The position numbers and the translations under genes were made by a program. 61,831 nucleotides of DNA from UBA1876 sp964515395 (GTDB lineage Bacteria; Synergistota; Synergistia; Synergistales; Thermovirgaceae): NCBI GenBank assembly GCA_964515395.1, contig CAZERC010000007.1:1-61831 (forward strand). The letters are read 5' to 3'. The notes below the pieces were generated by a model, which was not told where the DNA came from, did not search any database, and saw nothing but the letters and a program-made list of their open reading frames with translations. Positions 1 to 8,364 of the stretch are shown here, one piece after another (position 1 is the first letter of the stretch; each line of letters starts with the position of its first letter).

Positions 1-54
1 GGACATGTGTTTTCCCCGTGATGGATGAATCAACAACGTGCAAGGAGATTTTTC

Positions 55-84
55 TTGACTGTGCACGCAAGGGCCGTTTAGAAT
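55..84 (+). promoter_or_regulatory. Putative sigma-70 promoter for the NifX-like/mrp operon
   Basis: A TTGACT box at 55-60 and a TAGAAT box at 79-84 are separated by 18 bases, about 60 bases before the start codon of the first gene. An AT-rich imperfect dyad (TTGA..TCAA, roughly 96-112) lies just downstream and could bind a regulator, but I cannot assign one. Confidence 0.5.
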
Positions 85-144
85 AGATATCTTGTTGAGA
101 ATAATATTCAATTGAAAGACATCACATAAAATGAGGTGGTTTTT

Positions 145-486
145 ATGCGCATTGCAATTCCGGCGGAGGGAGAGGACCTTTCGGCACAGGTTTCCGGCAG
201 GTTTGCGAGAGCTCCCTGGTTTCTTCTGGTCGACCCGGACACAGATGAAATCGAATCGGTGAAAAATCAGGCAACAGCCGCTTCTCACGGAGCTGGAGCT
301 CAGGCGGTTCAGGAACTTGCCCGTCTGGGAGCTTCCGTGGTCTTTGCCCCCCGGGTGGGACCGAAGGCGGCGAGCGCCCTGGCCGCTGCAGGCATGGCCG
401 TCTATGAAGCAGCTGATTGCACCTGCGGCGAAGCCCTCACAGCCTATAAGGCGGGAAAGCTTTCATTGATCCAGGAAGGGAGATAG
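145..486 (+). CDS. NifX/NifB-type dinitrogenase iron-molybdenum cofactor family protein (ORP-like)
   Basis: A 113-residue single-domain protein of the NifX/NifB C-terminal (Fe-Mo cofactor binding) family. It opens with MRIAIPAEGEDLSAQVSGRF, the family beta strand and glycine turn, and ends with the usual TCGEALTAYKAGKL region. A GTG lies nine bases upstream in frame, but GAGGTGG at 134-139 sits five bases before ATG 145 and decides the start. Six bases separate it from the downstream Mrp ATPase gene, so the two form an operon. In Desulfovibrio a protein of this size and fold (orange protein) carries a Mo-Cu-S cluster and works with Mrp and MinD-ferredoxin ATPases; the same partners are encoded here. 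Cluster content in this protein is inference. Confidence 0.85.
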   Translation: MRIAIPAEGEDLSAQVSGRFARAPWFLLVDPDTDEIESVKNQATAASHGAGAQAVQELARLGASVVFAPRVGPKAASALAAAGMAVYEAADCTCGEALTAYKAGKLSLIQEGR

Positions 487-491
487 GCGCC

Positions 492-1343
492 ATGGCTGAA
501 AAGGCAAATGCCGGACAGGACCGGCAACAGGAAGGAAAAACCGGCGGTAACGGTAGCGGCATGCCGCCGAAGACAAAGCGGAACATCAAACATGTCATCG
601 CCGTCGGCAGCGGCAAAGGTGGAGTAGGAAAAAGCACCGTTTCGGCCATGTTGGCCGTAGGCCTGGCGAAAAAGGGTGCCAAAGTCAGTGTCCTTGATGC
701 CGACATTACGGGGCCTTCCATTCCGAAGCTCCTGGGTGTCCGTGAGGTGCCCTTCTCCAGTGATTCCGGCGTGGTAGCACCGAAGACGGGATGGCTCGGA
801 ATACGGGCCATGTCGATCAACCTGATGCTCGACGATCCCACGAAACCCGTTGTCTGGCGCGGACCACTGATAGGTAACGTCCTCAAGCAGTTTTGGGAAG
901 AGGTAAACTGGGGCGATACGGAGTACCTCATCATCGATCTTCCACCCGGAACGGCCGATGCGGCATTGACGGTCATGCAGGTTATTGATCTCGACGGCCT
1001 GCTTGTCGTGACAGCACCTCAGGGGCTTTCGGCCCTGGTTGTGGAAAAAATGATGCACATGGCCCAGATGCTGGACGTACCCCTTCTGGGACTCGTGGAA
1101 AACATGGGACACGTGATTTGTCCCGAATGTGGAGCCAAATGGGAACTTTTTGGTCCAAGTCACCTGAAGGAAACTGCGGATAAATGGAACATACCCGTTC
1201 TTGCCGAGATTCCCGTGGACAAGGAGATATCCATCCTTGGCGATAACGGACGCCTTGAACACTACACCAGGGATAACATTCCCGAGGCTCTGGCTGAGGC
1301 CGTGATGGCAAGACTCCCGGAAGAAGCGAAACAGCAGGGATAA
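492..1343 (+). CDS. Mrp/NBP35-family Fe-S carrier ATPase
   Basis: A 283-residue P-loop ATPase of the Mrp/ApbC/NBP35 family, which binds and transfers Fe-S clusters in the cytoplasm. The first ~30 residues are polar and probably disordered. The deviant Walker A GSGKGGVGKS lies at residues 39-48, the DADITGPS switch region near 69-76, and a cluster-binding CPEC pair (C210, C213) near the C terminus. A GGGAGA ribosome binding site precedes ATG 492. It follows the NifX-like gene by six bases. In the orange-protein operons of Desulfovibrio an equivalent ATPase is co-transcribed with the Mo-Cu protein, which fits this pairing; Mrp is also a general Fe-S factor, so the specific role is not certain. 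Confidence 0.9.
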   Translation: MAEKANAGQDRQQEGKTGGNGSGMPPKTKRNIKHVIAVGSGKGGVGKSTVSAMLAVGLAKKGAKVSVLDADITGPSIPKLLGVREVPFSSDSGVVAPKTGWLGIRAMSINLMLDDPTKPVVWRGPLIGNVLKQFWEEVNWGDTEYLIIDLPPGTADAALTVMQVIDLDGLLVVTAPQGLSALVVEKMMHMAQMLDVPLLGLVENMGHVICPECGAKWELFGPSHLKETADKWNIPVLAEIPVDKEISILGDNGRLEHYTRDNIPEALAEAVMARLPEEAKQQG

Positions 1344-1352
1344 AATGATAAT

Positions 1353-1386
1353 AAGAGGCCGACGCCTTCAAGGCTTCCGGCCTCTT
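1353..1386. terminator. Bidirectional intrinsic terminator between convergent operons
   Basis: AAGAGGCC at 1353-1360 pairs with GGCCTCTT at 1379-1386; the loop contains a second small GCC/GGC pairing. It fills the 44-base gap between the mrp stop and the stop of the HemB-like gene on the other strand, so it can serve both operons. The T-run on the plus side is interrupted (TGTCATTCTTTT). Confidence 0.7.
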
Positions 1387-1387
1387 G

Positions 1388-2347
1388 TCATTCTTTTCCC
1401 CGGAGCCAACGGGCAAGACGGATCGCATCGTACGTGATGATCCGGTCTACCCCGGCCCGAAAAAGGCATTGATGAAACTCGAGAACAGTTCGTTTTTCAT
1501 CAAATACGTTATGGGCAGCAGCTGCTTTGATCATCATGTATTCGCCGCTGACCAGCCATCCCACCAGGGGGATGGCGAAATCCCTCCGGAACTTCGCAAT
1601 GATATCCAGATAAGGCAACGCAGGTTTGATGATCAGTTCGGAAGCGCCTTCCTCTATGTCTGCTACGGCTTTGGAAGATGCTGCTTTTCCGTCGGAAGGA
1701 TCGATTTGCTCACGGGGCATTCCCTTTTCGCTGACAGAGGTGGAAGTGTTGAAAGGACCGTAAAGGGCCGAATCGAACTTGGCGCCGTAACTCAGGATTG
1801 TCCTGTCCGAAAACCCCCGGGTATCCATTGTTGACCGAAGGAGTCGGACAAAGCCTTTTTCCAGAAACAGGGGGATAACGCCGTGTGCTCCTGCTTCGAG
1901 ATGGCTTTCGGCGATTGCCAAAAAGCGTTTGCGGGTTTTTTCCATGTCGGGTGCCCCGGAAGGTCCAGGGCAAAAATTGAGACCGTGATCAGTGGCATGA
2001 CTGAGCGAGATGTGGGTGTACAAAACGGCCTTGTCGAATTGTGAAGTCAGACGTCTGAGAGCCTCTTGTACGGGGCCGCCGGGATCGGATGCAGGTGTGC
2101 CACTCGAATCCTTTGCATCTTCTTCGTAATGACCAAAAAGAAGGAAACTCATGACGCCTGCGGAAATCGCCTTGTCGACGGCCTCAACCAGCAGGTCGAC
2201 AGAAAGGGTCTTTACTCCCTCGATGGCCTCCGATTGGATCCGGCGTCCTGTGCCGGTCGTGACGAAAAGAGGGAGTATCAACCGTTCCGGACTTGGTTCA
2301 GGCGCCTTTGTTCCGCCAAGCTTGTCACCCAAGGGGCAACACCTCAC
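1388..2347 (-). CDS. Diverged porphobilinogen synthase (HemB)-like protein
   Basis: A 319-residue protein that aligns by eye with delta-aminolevulinate dehydratase along most of its length. Both Schiff-base lysine contexts survive: SYGAKF (K190) and IIKPALPYLDI (K241), as does VSGEYMMIKAAA (267-278) and the RAGVDRIITYDA end. The segment that should hold the metal-ligand cysteines or aspartates and the active-site lid (normally D.CLCEYTSHGHCG) is instead YTHISLSHATDHGLNF (110-125), and the DMMDGR substrate loop is FLEKGF. It begins by ATGA overlap with the upstream MinD-ferredoxin ATPase and is the last gene of that operon. No other tetrapyrrole gene is in the window. It may be a divergent synthase or a HemB fold reused in the Fe-S/Mo system. 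Confidence 0.75.
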   Translation of the reverse strand: MRCCPLGDKLGGTKAPEPSPERLILPLFVTTGTGRRIQSEAIEGVKTLSVDLLVEAVDKAISAGVMSFLLFGHYEEDAKDSSGTPASDPGGPVQEALRRLTSQFDKAVLYTHISLSHATDHGLNFCPGPSGAPDMEKTRKRFLAIAESHLEAGAHGVIPLFLEKGFVRLLRSTMDTRGFSDRTILSYGAKFDSALYGPFNTSTSVSEKGMPREQIDPSDGKAASSKAVADIEEGASELIIKPALPYLDIIAKFRRDFAIPLVGWLVSGEYMMIKAAAAHNVFDEKRTVLEFHQCLFRAGVDRIITYDAIRLARWLRGKE

Positions 2348-3204
2348 AAAAGGTTGTCAAGCCGTTTCCGTATCAATTGTATTTCTTCCTGCAACTCCTG
2401 AACAGGGATTCGTGCTTCCGCCACTGCATCCACAACGGCCCTGTTGAAGGGAATTTCACCGAGGATTTTCCAGTTTCTCGTCCTGGCTTCTTGCTTGAGT
2501 TTTTCCGCCAGTTTTGGCGCGAGATCAGCCTTGTTGACCACAAAAGCCGTCGGGATGCCAAAACGGGCCGTAACCTGCGAGAGTCGCTCCACATCGTGGA
2601 AGGCGGCTCCGGAGGGTTCCGTGACGGCAATGGCCAGATCGGCACCTGTCATGGCCGAGATCGCCGGGCAAGCGATGCCTGGCGGTCCATCGGTCAATAT
2701 GAGAGGGATATCCCGCTCCCGGGCCGTATGAAGAGCCGACTCCCTCAAAAACTGGACGAGTTTCCCCGAGTTCTCGCCGCCGGGATTCAATCTGGCATGC
2801 CACATGGGACCAAGATTCGTCAATCCCTCGTAAGATGTTCCCTGCCGGGTGTCCACAAGAGATATTGCCTTTTCGGGACAGACCCTGCGGCAGACATCGC
2901 AGCCTTCGCAAAAGGAGGTATCCACTTCAGCCTTGCCGTCGACCATAGCTATGGCGTCAAACCTGCAGGCGGCGACACAGGTCCCGCATCCTGTACAAAG
3001 GGCCGGATCCACCTCGGCCGTTTGCATGCCCCAGAAGGGTTGCTCGTTTATGCGCCTGGGCTTCAGCAGAATCTCGAGGTCGGGGGCGTCTACGTCGGCA
3101 TCGCAGATGACTGCCTCTCCAAAAGAGGCGGCCAGCAGCGAAGTGAAAGTCGTTTTTCCTGTTCCACCCTTTCCGCTGATGACAACGATTTCGCGTGGTT
3201 TCAT
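2344..3204 (-). CDS. MinD-superfamily P-loop ATPase with inserted ferredoxin domain
   Basis: A 286-residue cytoplasmic ATPase. The deviant Walker A (SGKGGTGKTT, residues 10-19) is followed by an inserted two-cluster ferredoxin: CTGCGTCVAAC (70-80) and CEGCDVCRRVCP (99-110). The rest of the MinD/NifH fold continues after it (TDGPPGIACPAIS). Such proteins couple nucleotide hydrolysis to handling of [4Fe-4S] clusters or electrons. It overlaps its neighbours on both sides by four bases (ATGA), so this operon is translationally coupled. Its near-twin is encoded immediately upstream; paired copies of this architecture occur in the orp2 operon of Desulfovibrio. Confidence 0.88.
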   Translation of the reverse strand: MKPREIVVISGKGGTGKTTFTSLLAASFGEAVICDADVDAPDLEILLKPRRINEQPFWGMQTAEVDPALCTGCGTCVAACRFDAIAMVDGKAEVDTSFCEGCDVCRRVCPEKAISLVDTRQGTSYEGLTNLGPMWHARLNPGGENSGKLVQFLRESALHTARERDIPLILTDGPPGIACPAISAMTGADLAIAVTEPSGAAFHDVERLSQVTARFGIPTAFVVNKADLAPKLAEKLKQEARTRNWKILGEIPFNRAVVDAVAEARIPVQELQEEIQLIRKRLDNLL

Positions 3205-4052
3205 TGGTCCAGCTTCCTTTCGAAATATTCCCAGATTTCACGGAGTCCTGATTTCCACCTGGTGTCCATCGCGGCCGGCGGTGTGCCTTCGGCATACGCC
3301 TCGGCAACGGTCCTCGAAAAGGGGAACTCGGCCAGGATGGGAGCATCATATTTTGCGGCCAATCCCTTGATATCAGCTGCTGCGAGATCAGAGCGGTTGA
3401 CGAGGACTCCAACAGGTTTCTTGAGGTCGACGACTGCCTGGAGAGCGAGTTCAAGGTCGGCTGCACCGAAAGGTGTGGGTTCCGTCACGAGCAGGACGGC
3501 ATCGGCATGTCTGACACCGGCGACCATGGGACAGGCGTTCCCGGGTGCGCAGTCGATGACCTTGGAACCATCCATGTCGAGAATGGTCTTGACGAGATCT
3601 TCTATCACTGGCACGGGGTTGGGCATTCCGACACGGAGACGTCCTTCGTAGAGATCACCTTCCCGGGAGGTCCGGCAATGTCTGATCTCGCCGATGGGTT
3701 TGTCCACTTCAGTTATTGCCTTCTCGGGGCAGACCATGGAACAGAGACCGCATCCGTGGCAGAGATCATTTACTTGCGGAGGGGCTTCTCCAAACATCGT
3801 AAGGGCACCGAACATGCAACCCGAAACACATTTGCCGCATCGGGTACAGCAGTCGCCGTAAACAGCCGGGACGGGCAGGGTGATCAGAGTGCTCTCCAAG
3901 GGGACGGCGCCGAGGAGGAGGCCGAGATTGGGTTCTTCAACATCGGCATCGACTGCCAGCAAATTCTGGATGGCCAGGACAAGGGATGCGCTGACGCTGC
4001 TTTTTCCCGTTCCGCCCTTGCCGCTAGCTACAGCGAGCGTCATTGATTTCAT
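3201..4052 (-). CDS. MinD-superfamily P-loop ATPase with inserted ferredoxin domain, second copy
   Basis: A 283-residue paralogue of the downstream gene, with Walker A SGKGGTGKSS (10-19) and the inserted ferredoxin cysteines CTRCGKCVSGC (69-79) and CHGCGLCSMVCP (98-109). The two proteins probably act as a pair, with NifX-like protein as cluster client or carrier; that is inferred from gene order. It overlaps the NifX-like gene upstream by ATGA and the next ATPase downstream by ATGA. A second in-frame ATG three codons in is possible, but the overlap favours 4052. Confidence 0.88.
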   Translation of the reverse strand: MKSMTLAVASGKGGTGKSSVSASLVLAIQNLLAVDADVEEPNLGLLLGAVPLESTLITLPVPAVYGDCCTRCGKCVSGCMFGALTMFGEAPPQVNDLCHGCGLCSMVCPEKAITEVDKPIGEIRHCRTSREGDLYEGRLRVGMPNPVPVIEDLVKTILDMDGSKVIDCAPGNACPMVAGVRHADAVLLVTEPTPFGAADLELALQAVVDLKKPVGVLVNRSDLAAADIKGLAAKYDAPILAEFPFSRTVAEAYAEGTPPAAMDTRWKSGLREIWEYFERKLDQ

Positions 4053-4435
4053 CGGTTTTCATCGCTTTGGTCGTGTTCACAGTGATGCGCCGTATCTTCG
4101 GAGCCATGGTGACATGCGCTGGGGCCGAGTTCGAGAGCGCCTGAACAATAGTTTTTCACGGCTTCCTCGATATCGCCAGAGACACCGATGACGGGCTCGA
4201 TGCCCTGGGCCCGGAAAAGTTCCTCCGCCTTGGGGCCCATGCCTCCGGCAATGATGACATCGCTTTCGAGGCTTCCAAGCCACTTTGGCAAAACGCCCGG
4301 CGCGTGACCGGGGCTCGGATGATTCGTGCGATCAAGAATGTTTCCCCTTTCATCAACAGTGAAAAGGGCGTAAAACGGCGCATGACCGAAATGGGGACAC
4401 ACGGCGCCATCTTGTACTGCTACGGCAATTTTCAT
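4049..4435 (-). CDS. NifX/NifB-type cofactor-binding protein with His-rich tail
   Basis: A 128-residue NifX/NifB-family protein (MKIAVAVQDGAVCPHFGHAP start; GGMGPKAEELF in the middle). Unlike the plus-strand homologue at 145-486 it ends with a His/Asp/Glu-rich tail containing HHGSEDTAHHCEHDQSDE, which could bind metal. AGGTGG lies four bases before ATG 4435. It is the first gene of a four-gene operon with two MinD-ferredoxin ATPases and the HemB-like gene, all with overlapping start and stop codons. A role as cluster carrier or scaffold is inferred from family and context. Confidence 0.85.
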   Translation of the reverse strand: MKIAVAVQDGAVCPHFGHAPFYALFTVDERGNILDRTNHPSPGHAPGVLPKWLGSLESDVIIAGGMGPKAEELFRAQGIEPVIGVSGDIEEAVKNYCSGALELGPSACHHGSEDTAHHCEHDQSDENR

Positions 4436-4502
4436 GATTCCACCTCCCGGGATTTGCTTTCAAAGGTTTCAGAGGTTGAAACGAGTCGTCCGGTCACAAA
4501 AT

Positions 4503-4528
4503 GGGGAGGGCGATTCCTCGCCCTCCCC
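4503..4528 (-). terminator. Strong hairpin, probable terminator after the GH57 gene
   Basis: GGGGAGGGCGA at 4503-4513 pairs perfectly with TCGCCCTCCCC at 4518-4528 around a four-base loop. Read on the minus strand it is followed by ATTTTG, a short T-run, so it can end transcripts from the GH57 gene upstream of the NifX-like operon. The rest of 4436-4657 shows no other element I can support. Confidence 0.55.
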
Positions 4529-4657
4529 TGCGCCGGGAAAAGAGAAAGTGAAGGAAGAAATCGATGCATGATCACGCCCAGGGGGATAATAACGATATCG
4601 ATTCTCAATACAAATCCTATCCCGAAACAGGTTGCTTTGTCAAGGCTGGAAACAAAT

Positions 4658-7072
4658 TTACGGAACCTGTTGATGGCTTATTCCGAGTTTATCTGCCAGC
4701 AAGAGATAGGCGGAGCTTGAAAAAATACGCGAATACCCCTCCGGTTTCTCTGCTTCGGTAATTTGTTGTGCCAGTTCAAAAAAGGCCTTTTGTCCCTTGT
4801 GGAGGTCCACGGGCTCACCGTGCCGGTCAAAGAGGGCCAACAGCCTGAGGGCCTCATCAAGGCAGGCTGGGTCGCGGGTGGAATCGGCCTCCTGGATCAG
4901 TTTCTCAAGGTGTTCCGAAGCCTGGTCCGCAATTACGAAACAGGGTATTTCAAGGTTCCATCGGGTGAATTCATCTGCCCGGTCTTCGACGAGGTCGAGG
5001 TCCAGCCGTTTTTGCCTGAAAAGGAGCTCCATTTCCCGCGTAAGCGACAAGGAGAGTGCGGCTTTGAAGACATGAGGAACGGGAATGTCGTTTTCGCCAA
5101 GGTATTCTATAAGGGGGGCCTGATTCTCCGAAAAGGTGCCGCAAGCCTCGAAGAACGGCCGGGCCGCTTCTTCAGTGATCTTTTCCAGCACCAGGCGCCT
5201 TTCGTCCCTGAACAGGTGATCCATGGTGTAGTTATGGTGCCCGAAGTATCTGTCCATTTCGCGGACGATCCCCTGAACGTACGCCTTCCGGAAGGCCGTT
5301 CCCAGTGAGTGCTCCATGGCGTCATGGTCATCGGGTTCCTGGAAGGAACTTGTTCCGCAGAGAACATTGTGGGCGCCAAGGTGAAAGGCGGCGAAACTGA
5401 TGGTTTTTTCCTCGAGGGTTACCAGGGATTTGAACCTGCATCTGCCGAGGGCGAGGTTCCCCTTTTCGCCCTCCAGGATTTTGAGTTTTTCCGTTTCCAC
5501 GGCATAGCGGTTGATGTTGACCGATTCGGCTTTCTCACGGAACAAGGCAAAGATCGCGTAATGGGCGGCAACCCGGAAAAGATCTACCCGGGCCGGAAGG
5601 ACGAGTTTTTTGTAGACCTCGGCACCGTCGGGCAACGCGCGCGTGTTTCCCGGTGCAGCCTTCAGTCTTTCGAGAAAGCCATCTTCAAGGGCCTCATCGG
5701 TGAACTTCCCGGCCAACTGGATGGCCCTGGCGGCGTACCTCAGGACCTGAACTGTTTCGATTCTGCCGATATCGTCGAAAAACCAGGCGCAGCTCGTAAA
5801 CATAAGCATTCCGTGGCGCTCCATTTCAAGAAGAGAGAGCGCCCGGGTGATGGACGCAGGTCCCATTTCCTGAGAAAGCCAACGCTGCAGAAAGGATTTG
5901 GAGTTTTCCGGATTCCTTTCAAGGACGACCAGGATATATTCATCGCGGGCCTGCCAGGGTGCTGTGAGCAGTTTTGCCGCTTCACTTTCGAAGATCTGAT
6001 CCAGTCGCGCCTTCAACCAGTCCAGCGCTTCCCGCAGGGGGCGTCGCCATTTCTGGTGATAATCCTGTCTTTCTCCCGAACAGCCGCAATCGGACCGCCA
6101 TCGTTCGATGCCGTGAACACAGCTCCAGGAGGTATTCTCCCGGAGAACGACTTCCTGGAGCTGTGGGGTGATATCGAGAAATTCACCATAGGTCGTAAGC
6201 CTGGCCTCTCCGGATTTTTCAATCCTGTCCAGACAATAGGCCAGGGCCATTTCTCCGAAATGGTGATGATGGCCGAAAGTTTCCCCGTCTGTGGCGGCAT
6301 GGACCAGACGTGGCGTTTCATCTTCAGGCGGGAAGCGGGACATGATATTTCTGAAAAAGTCGGCTCCGTTTTTCAGAAGCGGTCCAAAGGCTATCTCTCC
6401 TGCAAGTGTCGCGTCATAGAAAAAAAGAGTGATCGACTTTCCTGAAGGAAGCCGGCAGATGGCGGGAAGGGTCGTATCTATGTTTTTCCCGTCGTTTTCA
6501 AAGCGAGCCGGGTGTCCCTTGGCGATCCCGTGTCCCTGGTGTGGTGCGAGAATGGCAAACCTGACGCCTGCATCGGCGAGGCTTTCAAGGGTTTCGGTAT
6601 CTACAGCCGTTTCCGGCAGCCACATCCCTTCGCTTTCCCGGCGATACCTGTGCCGGAAGTCCGCCAAGCCCCAGAGAATCTGGGTTCTCTTGTCCCAGGC
6701 CGAGGCAAGGGGAAGGATCATGTGGTTGTAGGCCTGGGCGATGGCGGTACCGTGTCCGCTGAAACGGTCCAGGCTCTTGAAGTCTGCGTTCAGGATCTCT
6801 TCATAGACGTCGGGGTGTTGCCGCTCCAGCCAGGACAGGAGGGTGGGGCCGAAGTTGAAGCTTATACGGCCGAAATTATTAAGCAGGAGGCGTATGCGTC
6901 CTGCTTCGTCGAGGAGGCGGGCCGCCGTGTTGGGTTCATAACATTCTGCTGTTACCCTGTCGTTCCAGTCATGAAAGGGAGCGGCGCTTTCCTGGGTTTC
7001 CACGGATTCGGTCCAGGGGTTTTCCCTTGGAGGTTGATAGAAATGGCCGTGAATGCAAATGTATCGCTGCAT
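4658..7072 (-). CDS. Glycoside hydrolase family 57 / DUF3536 protein
   Basis: An 804-residue cytoplasmic protein of the GH57 family with the DUF3536 C-terminal region. The N-terminal motif is CIHGHFYQPPRENPW, the putative nucleophile Glu lies in GMWLPETAV, and the putative acid Asp in ATDGETFGHHHHFGE. Members act on alpha-glucans (amylase, 4-alpha-glucanotransferase or branching enzyme); which reaction applies here cannot be told. A longer reading frame starts at 7126, but ATG 7072 has GGAG upstream and begins directly before the conserved HGHFYQ motif. It is a single gene, with a hypothetical secreted protein upstream on the same strand. Confidence 0.85.
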   Translation of the reverse strand: MQRYICIHGHFYQPPRENPWTESVETQESAAPFHDWNDRVTAECYEPNTAARLLDEAGRIRLLLNNFGRISFNFGPTLLSWLERQHPDVYEEILNADFKSLDRFSGHGTAIAQAYNHMILPLASAWDKRTQILWGLADFRHRYRRESEGMWLPETAVDTETLESLADAGVRFAILAPHQGHGIAKGHPARFENDGKNIDTTLPAICRLPSGKSITLFFYDATLAGEIAFGPLLKNGADFFRNIMSRFPPEDETPRLVHAATDGETFGHHHHFGEMALAYCLDRIEKSGEARLTTYGEFLDITPQLQEVVLRENTSWSCVHGIERWRSDCGCSGERQDYHQKWRRPLREALDWLKARLDQIFESEAAKLLTAPWQARDEYILVVLERNPENSKSFLQRWLSQEMGPASITRALSLLEMERHGMLMFTSCAWFFDDIGRIETVQVLRYAARAIQLAGKFTDEALEDGFLERLKAAPGNTRALPDGAEVYKKLVLPARVDLFRVAAHYAIFALFREKAESVNINRYAVETEKLKILEGEKGNLALGRCRFKSLVTLEEKTISFAAFHLGAHNVLCGTSSFQEPDDHDAMEHSLGTAFRKAYVQGIVREMDRYFGHHNYTMDHLFRDERRLVLEKITEEAARPFFEACGTFSENQAPLIEYLGENDIPVPHVFKAALSLSLTREMELLFRQKRLDLDLVEDRADEFTRWNLEIPCFVIADQASEHLEKLIQEADSTRDPACLDEALRLLALFDRHGEPVDLHKGQKAFFELAQQITEAEKPEGYSRIFSSSAYLLLADKLGISHQQVP

Positions 7073-7194
7073 GTTACAACTTCTCCGGCCGTTTCGCGCA
7101 GAGGCGTGTTGCGGTACCGCAGACAAGGGTCAGGTGCAAGGTTTTCACGCCTGGCCGTCGGAGCCTATGGAGGCGAAGGCGATTCGGGGACATG

Positions 7195-7575
7195 TCACTC
7201 CCGGGTGATTATGGCCGTAAAAGAGCCCTTGCCGGATCCTTCCGTGGATTCCCACTTTCCGATGAAGCGGTTCATGAAATCGATGGATCCGAAAAACCGC
7301 AGGGGCTTTCCTTCCGTCGTAAATTCGCAGGTCCCGTCATAATCGCAGTTTCCGCTCACTTCCAGGTCCTCGTAACTGACATTGGAGTGGGCGATGCCGG
7401 TGATGGCCCCGTCGGGAGTGATAGTCAGCCTGAGGGCGCCGTAATCGTCTCCGATGAAGGTGCCGAGATAGTTCCCGCTCATTCGCTCGGGAATCGAAGC
7501 CGCCGTCGCGGCTGATCCGAAAAGGGCGGTTATGGCGAAGAGGGTAAAAATGATTCGGCTGATTTGTTTTCTCAT
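7195..7575 (-). CDS. Small secreted protein of unknown function
   Basis: A 126-residue protein with a clear signal peptide: basic MRKQ, a hydrophobic stretch (IIFTLFAITALFGSAAT) and a likely cut after ATAA-S near residue 26. The mature part is a small beta-rich domain with repeated LTITPDG / GTFIGDDYG turns and one pair of cysteines (GNCDYDGTCEF), which could form a disulfide. GAGGTG lies seven bases before ATG 7575. I do not recognise the family. It lies downstream of the Fur-type regulator, with about 55 bases between, and may share its transcript. Confidence 0.75.
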   Translation of the reverse strand: MRKQISRIIFTLFAITALFGSAATAASIPERMSGNYLGTFIGDDYGALRLTITPDGAITGIAHSNVSYEDLEVSGNCDYDGTCEFTTEGKPLRFFGSIDFMNRFIGKWESTEGSGKGSFTAIITRE

Positions 7576-7631
7576 GAGAATTCACCTCGTTATTCAGATT
7601 GTTTTCCGGAACAAAGGGACGCCCCGGTTTT

Positions 7632-8195
7632 TCACCTGTCTTTTCTCCAGCCTCGTCCCTTGCGCCGGCAGAATCGTCCGCACCCGGGCCGGTCACCCCG
7701 GGGGAGGGGCTCCTCAAGAACCCCCTTGTTGAGGCATTCGGGGCAGATCCCGGCAATCTCGAAAGTTTGGGGCAAGATGTCGAAACCTGCCTCCTGAGCC
7801 CATTTTCGTACCGTTTCCATCTTTTTGTCCTCGCCGGTCAGGTGAACGACCTTGCCGCAGGAACGGCAATACAGATGAAAGTGCATCTGTTCATCGGGGA
7901 CCTCAAAGCGGCTGAAACCTTCATCCATATTGATCAGGTTCAGCAGTCCCATGCGTGACAAAAGTTCGATGGTCCGATACACCGTAGCGATGCCGATGGA
8001 GTCATCTTCCTTTTGCACAAGGTCAAGAAGCTCCCTCGCGTTCGGATGTTTTCCGATGTTTCGAAGGAGCGTCTCGATAATAATCCGACGCTGGTTGGTC
8101 ATGCGGAAGCCGCGTTTTCTGAGTCTGTCAAGATAGTCTTCCACATGGGCTGAAATGCGTTCTTCCTCGATGCGGGACGTATCTTCATTTGCCAT
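7632..8195 (-). CDS. Fur-family transcriptional regulator
   Basis: A 187-residue regulator of the Fur/PerR/Zur family. The winged helix is residues ~20-90 (MTNQRRIIIETLL, IGIATVYRTIELLSRMGLL), the His-containing metal site is HFHLYC (105-110), and the structural zinc pairs are C110/C113 and C151/C154. About 30 basic, Gly/Arg-rich residues after the second CxxC are an unusual extension. It is divergent from the M48 protease gene with about 170 bases between start codons. Which metal or signal it reads cannot be told from sequence. Confidence 0.88.
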   Translation of the reverse strand: MANEDTSRIEEERISAHVEDYLDRLRKRGFRMTNQRRIIIETLLRNIGKHPNARELLDLVQKEDDSIGIATVYRTIELLSRMGLLNLINMDEGFSRFEVPDEQMHFHLYCRSCGKVVHLTGEDKKMETVRKWAQEAGFDILPQTFEIAGICPECLNKGVLEEPLPRGDRPGCGRFCRRKGRGWRKDR

Positions 8196-8249
8196 ATTTT
8201 CACCACCAGGATCAAGTAGCCGTGAGCGAATACTTCTTTCCTTTCACTC

Positions 8250-8277
8250 TTGCCTTGGCATTTGTACCGACTATTAT
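8250..8277 (+). promoter_or_regulatory. Putative promoter of the M48 protease gene
   Basis: TTGCCT at 8250-8255 and TATTAT at 8272-8277 are 16 bases apart. Transcription would begin near 8284, upstream of both candidate starts (8296 and 8365) of the protease gene. Confidence 0.45.
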
Positions 8278-8364
8278 ACAGGACGGAAGCGCCACATGAG
8301 CCTCCTGGCTCCGGAAAACTTTCAGCAACGGAAAAACAGCCCGGGAAGAAAGGATCACTCTGCT

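Noticed and set aside
96..112. FNR-like site upstream of the first gene
   Set aside because: The TTGA..TCAA halves are nine bases apart, not the FNR spacing, and only four bases each.
2293..3651. 452-codon plus-strand frame
   Set aside because: It lies antisense to the two MinD-ferredoxin ATPase genes, whose motifs are unmistakable; its own translation is low-complexity and matches nothing.
5309..6445. 378-codon plus-strand frame
   Set aside because: Antisense shadow of the GH57 gene, created by high GC content.
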